7,196 nt of DNA, taken from positions 1 through 7,196 of the forward strand of contig JAFUCW010000445.1 of assembly GCA_017459485.1 (NCBI GenBank). The letters run 5' to 3'. Shown here piece after piece: positions 4,529 through 7,196 of the stretch (positions are counted from its first letter, which is position 1; the number at the start of each line of letters is the position of its first letter). The translations under genes and the position numbers were made by a program. The DNA comes from Eggerthellaceae bacterium. GTDB lineage: Bacteria > Actinomycetota > Coriobacteriia > Coriobacteriales > Eggerthellaceae. The notes beneath the pieces were generated by a model. The model ran no database searches, had not been told where the DNA came from, and saw nothing but the letters and a program-made list of their open reading frames with translations.

Positions 4529-6034
4529 CTAGTCGTCGAACATCATCTTTTCGACATAGAACTGGTTGAACTCCTTCGAGTTGGACAGCTCGATGTAGGT
4601 GCACTCGTCCACGATCTGCTGCTCGCGCTCGTGCGCCTCACTCGAAACGAGCAGGGCTGCCGCACCTTCGGCGCTCGCGTTGCCCACACTCGTGGCACGG
4701 CCCTCCAGCTCGGGCGGGACCAGGCCGATGCGCGCCGCGCTGTGCATGCTAATGAACGCGCCGAATCCGCCCGCCACCAGCAGGCGCTCTACTGCGCTCG
4801 AATCGATGCCGGCATGCTGGAACAACGTGAGTACGCCACCGCAGACCGCCGCCTTCGCAAGCTGGACGTTGCGCACGTCTATCTGGGTGATGTAGACCTT
4901 CTTCGCAGAGTCTAAGTAGAACACGTTGCCAGACTCTTCCACGCCCACCAAATCGACGAAGGCAGGATCGACCTCGTCCGGTCCATTCAGGTAGCCGCGC
5001 TCGTCCACCACGCCAAGATCGATCATGACGGCCACTGCGTCCACGATGCCGGTGCCGCACACGCCAACCGGGTCCACATCTCCCAGCACGTTGATCTTCA
5101 GCTGGCCGTCCTCGTAAGCAACCTTGGAAACCGCGCCGGGCAGTGCCGGCATGCCGAAGTGGATATTGGCGCCTTCGAACACCGGGCCCGCTGCCGTGGC
5201 GCATGCGTAGATCTGCCCGTCATGGAAAAGCGTCATCTCTCCGTTGGTCCCCAGGTCAAGGAACAGGCAGGTGCCCGCACGGTCCACGCCGCACGCTATC
5301 ATGCCGGCAGTGATGTCGCCGCCCACGTAGCTGGCGATGCATTTCGTGAAGTAGAACGGCGGCATGTCCCCTAAGGTGCGCTCGTCGCCGAACAGGGAAA
5401 GTGGAGTAAAGGGGCTCACTCCGATCGAATCGGGCGCCAAACCGCAGGCGATGTGCTGCATGACCGTGTTGCCGGAAAGCGTGCATTTCACCACGTCACC
5501 GCGGCTAACGCCTGCCGCCTTGCACAGGTCGTCGAGCATGTCGGACGCCGCGTCCTGCAAAACGCTGGTCATCAAGTCCAGCTTGCCTTCCACGCTTGCA
5601 GTAATGCGGCTGATCACGTCAGCGCCGAACGCGGACTGCGGGTTCGCGCGACTTGCGCTGGCAAGGCGTTCGCCTGTGGCAAGATTGTGCAAGTGGGCGG
5701 CCAGCGTGGTCGTGCCTACGTCAAGCGCCATGCCGAAGCCCGTGGCGCCTTCGTCCGGATCGAACACTTCGGACGTACCGGTCTCCACCGCTTCTATGGC
5801 AGCCACGCGCTCGACGACAACCTCCAGCCCGTCGACAGCGTCAACCTGGCATGCTAAATGGTAGCTCAAGCCCTCTTCGTCGTGCACCATTACCTGGCAC
5901 TTGCCGCATTTGCCCAAGCCGCCGCACGGTGCCTTGATTTCGATGTTGTGCGCCTGGAGAACATCAAGTACGGTTTGCCCAGACTCTGCCTGCAATTCGC
6001 GCCGTTCGCCAGCAACGTCAACGATAATCTGCAT
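4529..6034 (-). CDS. RACo-like ASKHA-domain protein with N-terminal [2Fe-2S] ferredoxin domain
   Basis: A 501-residue cytoplasmic protein of the family that uses ATP to drive an electron onto the cobalt of corrinoid proteins, restoring active Co(I). Residues 1-75 form a plant-type ferredoxin domain with CX5CX2CX15C (C37, C43, C46, C62 in APCGGLGKCGKCQ and LACQ). The ASKHA ATPase part starts near residue 100: DVGTTT (105-110), SGNTVMQH (187-194), LDLGTNGE (259-266), VCGTGIVDA (325-333), ITQIDVRNVQLAKAA (382-396) and VAGGFGAFI (420-428). Only about 30 residues separate the two parts, and the total is shorter than the roughly 630 residues of the acetogen RACo, so the linker or middle domain seems reduced. 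The ATG at 6034 has AAGGAG 7 nt upstream and starts exactly at the ferredoxin fold. The open frame to 6418 is spurious. The corrinoid partner is not in the window. The gene is divergent from the NifH-like gene. Confidence 0.88.
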   Translation of the reverse strand: MQIIVDVAGERRELQAESGQTVLDVLQAHNIEIKAPCGGLGKCGKCQVMVHDEEGLSYHLACQVDAVDGLEVVVERVAAIEAVETGTSEVFDPDEGATGFGMALDVGTTTLAAHLHNLATGERLASASRANPQSAFGADVISRITASVEGKLDLMTSVLQDAASDMLDDLCKAAGVSRGDVVKCTLSGNTVMQHIACGLAPDSIGVSPFTPLSLFGDERTLGDMPPFYFTKCIASYVGGDITAGMIACGVDRAGTCLFLDLGTNGEMTLFHDGQIYACATAAGPVFEGANIHFGMPALPGAVSKVAYEDGQLKINVLGDVDPVGVCGTGIVDAVAVMIDLGVVDERGYLNGPDEVDPAFVDLVGVEESGNVFYLDSAKKVYITQIDVRNVQLAKAAVCGGVLTLFQHAGIDSSAVERLLVAGGFGAFISMHSAARIGLVPPELEGRATSVGNASAEGAAALLVSSEAHEREQQIVDECTYIELSNSKEFNQFYVEKMMFDD

Positions 6035-6257
6035 TCGCCTCTCCTTGCGTCTCGATTTGTCAAAAAAGGCGATTCTACCGTATGGCTTACCGCCTTGTCG
6101 CGGTACTATGATAACGAACCAAGATTGTTCCGTGCAAACCGCATGTAACAAGAGATGGCCATCCACCGCAAGCGGGCAATTCGCAACCGGATACCAAAGG
6201 GACACGGGGAATTCGGAAAAGGCGCTTGTGCCCTGTATCGTTTTGAGGAGCGACCCT
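6035..6257. promoter_or_regulatory. Divergent intergenic region between the RACo-like and NifH-like genes
   Basis: These 223 bp must hold both promoters. For the minus-strand RACo-like gene, TAGAAT (plus 6072-6077) would give a leader of about 30 nt; its best -35, GCGACA, is 19 bp away. For the plus-strand NifH-like gene, TATGAT (6107-6112) is the best -10 but lacks a good -35 and implies a leader of about 140 nt. The two -10 candidates lie about 30 bp apart, so one factor could control both genes. Apart from a short CCGC-AA-GCGG (6166-6175), I see no strong operator palindrome and no recognisable riboswitch. Confidence 0.35.
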
Positions 6258-7196
6258 GTGAAACGACTGGCTGTATACGGAAAAGGCGGCATCGGAAAGT
6301 CCACCATCAGCGCGAACCTCTCTGCAGCGCTTGTCGGTCGTGGGCGCACGGTATTGCAAGTTGGCTGCGACCCGAAACACGACTCGACCAAGCTCCTATT
6401 GGGAGGCAGGCCGCTCACCTGCGTGCTCGACTACCTGCGCGACACGCTTCCCGGCGAATACGACCTGGGCGCGGTGATGCAAACCGGCTATGCGGGCGTG
6501 GGCTGCGTGGAAGCAGGTGGCCCGAAACCTGGCGTGGGATGCGCGGGACGCGGCATTATCTCCACGTTCGAAATGCTCGAACAGTTTCACCTCGACCAGC
6601 GCTACGACACCATACTCTACGACGTGCTCGGCGATGTCGTGTGCGGGGGCTTCGCTGTGCCCATCAGGCGCGAATACGCCGACACCATCCTCATTGTCAC
6701 CTCGGGTGAGTTCATGGCGCTCTACGCTGCGAACAACATCCTGCGCGGAGTGCGCACCTACGACGGAGAAACAGGCAAGCGCATCGCGGGCCTGGTATGC
6801 AACTGCCGCAACGTATCCGACGAAGTAGAGCGCGTGGAGCGCTTCGCAGCGGCCGTCGGCCTGCCTGTGTTCGCCACGGTTCCCCGGTCGAATTCGTTTG
6901 CTGAAGCCGAAGGCGCCAACATGACGGTCATGGAGCAAGGACGCGACGCGCAGCTGATCGCTCTATTCGAAGATATGGCGGCCCGTCTGGTCGATGGCGC
7001 TCCACTCTTTTCCGCCAACCCCCTTTCAGACGAAGAGCTTGAAGAAGTGGTGCTGCGAGACGGATCTGCCGTGGCCAGAGATCCGGAAGACGACGCGGGA
7101 CGCTTGCCTGCCCCTCCTGCAGATGCTCCCGACATCGAAATGACCACCGAAGCCGAGTACTGGGCACAACCCGACCTAACCGACCCGACCCGCTAC
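6258..7196 (+). CDS. NifH/BchL-like ATP-dependent iron protein (runs off right edge)
   Basis: The frame from GTG 6258 stays open for 313 codons to the window end. GAGGAG lies 7 nt upstream and supports the GTG start. The protein has the P-loop GKGGIGKST (8-16), the switch I region GCDPKHDSTKLL, PGVGCAGRG with C95 (and R98 at the ADP-ribosylation position of NifH), and YDVLGDVVCGGF with C129. C95 and C129 are the two cysteines that hold the dimer-bridging [4Fe-4S] cluster. Members form homodimers that pass electrons, with ATP hydrolysis, to a NifDK/BchNB-like partner. LQVGCDPKHDST resembles BchL, while PGVGCAGRGIIS resembles NifH, so a nitrogenase-like (group IV) role is more likely than true nitrogen fixation. 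The homologous part ends near residue 270. An acidic, Pro-rich extension then continues to the edge, longer than the tail of classical NifH. The partner subunits, if present, would lie to the right. Confidence 0.88.
   Translation, partial: MKRLAVYGKGGIGKSTISANLSAALVGRGRTVLQVGCDPKHDSTKLLLGGRPLTCVLDYLRDTLPGEYDLGAVMQTGYAGVGCVEAGGPKPGVGCAGRGIISTFEMLEQFHLDQRYDTILYDVLGDVVCGGFAVPIRREYADTILIVTSGEFMALYAANNILRGVRTYDGETGKRIAGLVCNCRNVSDEVERVERFAAAVGLPVFATVPRSNSFAEAEGANMTVMEQGRDAQLIALFEDMAARLVDGAPLFSANPLSDEELEEVVLRDGSAVARDPEDDAGRLPAPPADAPDIEMTTEAEYWAQPDLTDPTRY

Noticed and set aside
4233..4532. Plus-strand open frame of 99 codons in the structured gap
   Set aside because: The product is a K/R/G/P-rich string with no protein-like pattern and no ribosome site. 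The base pairing of the region explains the composition better.
6035..6418. N-terminal extension of the RACo-like frame beyond 6034
   Set aside because: It crosses the divergent promoter region and the start of the NifH-like gene, has no conserved features, and the ATG at 6034 has a good ribosome site and starts the ferredoxin fold.

Overview
The window looks like a chromosomal accessory region of a strict anaerobe with moderate-to-high GC content, most likely an Eggerthellaceae/Coriobacteriia actinobacterium. This rests on the protein families present (MptD-type ECF S component, ATC-hydrolase family, DUF2284, RACo-like activator, NifH-like protein) and on codon use. It is an inference without a database search.

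Layout. Positions 1-1741 hold three genes on the minus strand. In transcription order they are an ATC-hydrolase family gene (1741-1133), a TetR-family regulator (1004-384) and an MptD-type ECF transporter S component that runs off the left edge (305-1). The regulator has a good promoter overlapped by a 40-bp near-perfect palindrome. A second, shorter palindrome lies just before the transporter gene. Together these suggest a small autoregulated uptake or metabolism locus.

Positions 1860-3245 are a complete insertion sequence with 17-bp perfect inverted repeats and one IS1202/ISNCY-type DDE transposase. Its ribosome binding site lies in one arm of a perfect hairpin. The IS sits about 120 bp upstream of the ATC-hydrolase gene and next to an unrecognised coding remnant (about 3319-3575, minus strand). 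No target duplication is visible.

Positions 3623-6034 hold two minus-strand iron-sulfur genes: a Cys-rich DUF2284 protein (4162-3623) and a RACo-like [2Fe-2S]/ASKHA protein (6034-4529). The latter is a probable ATP-dependent reductive activator of a corrinoid protein. A NifH/BchL-like iron protein gene (6258 onward, plus strand, cut by the right edge) is divergent from it.

The roughly 370-bp gap between the DUF2284 and RACo-like genes is not coding. It folds on paper into several RNA-like hairpins whose loops and mismatches fit a plus-strand transcript: two GNRA loops, a C(UUCG)G loop, two tandem G-A motifs and G-U pairs. I did not recognise it as a known RNA class, and it is the best candidate here for something undescribed. 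The other notable point is the divergent pairing of two ATP-driven low-potential redox activators, one RACo-like and one NifH-like, with no nif or corrinoid gene inside the window.
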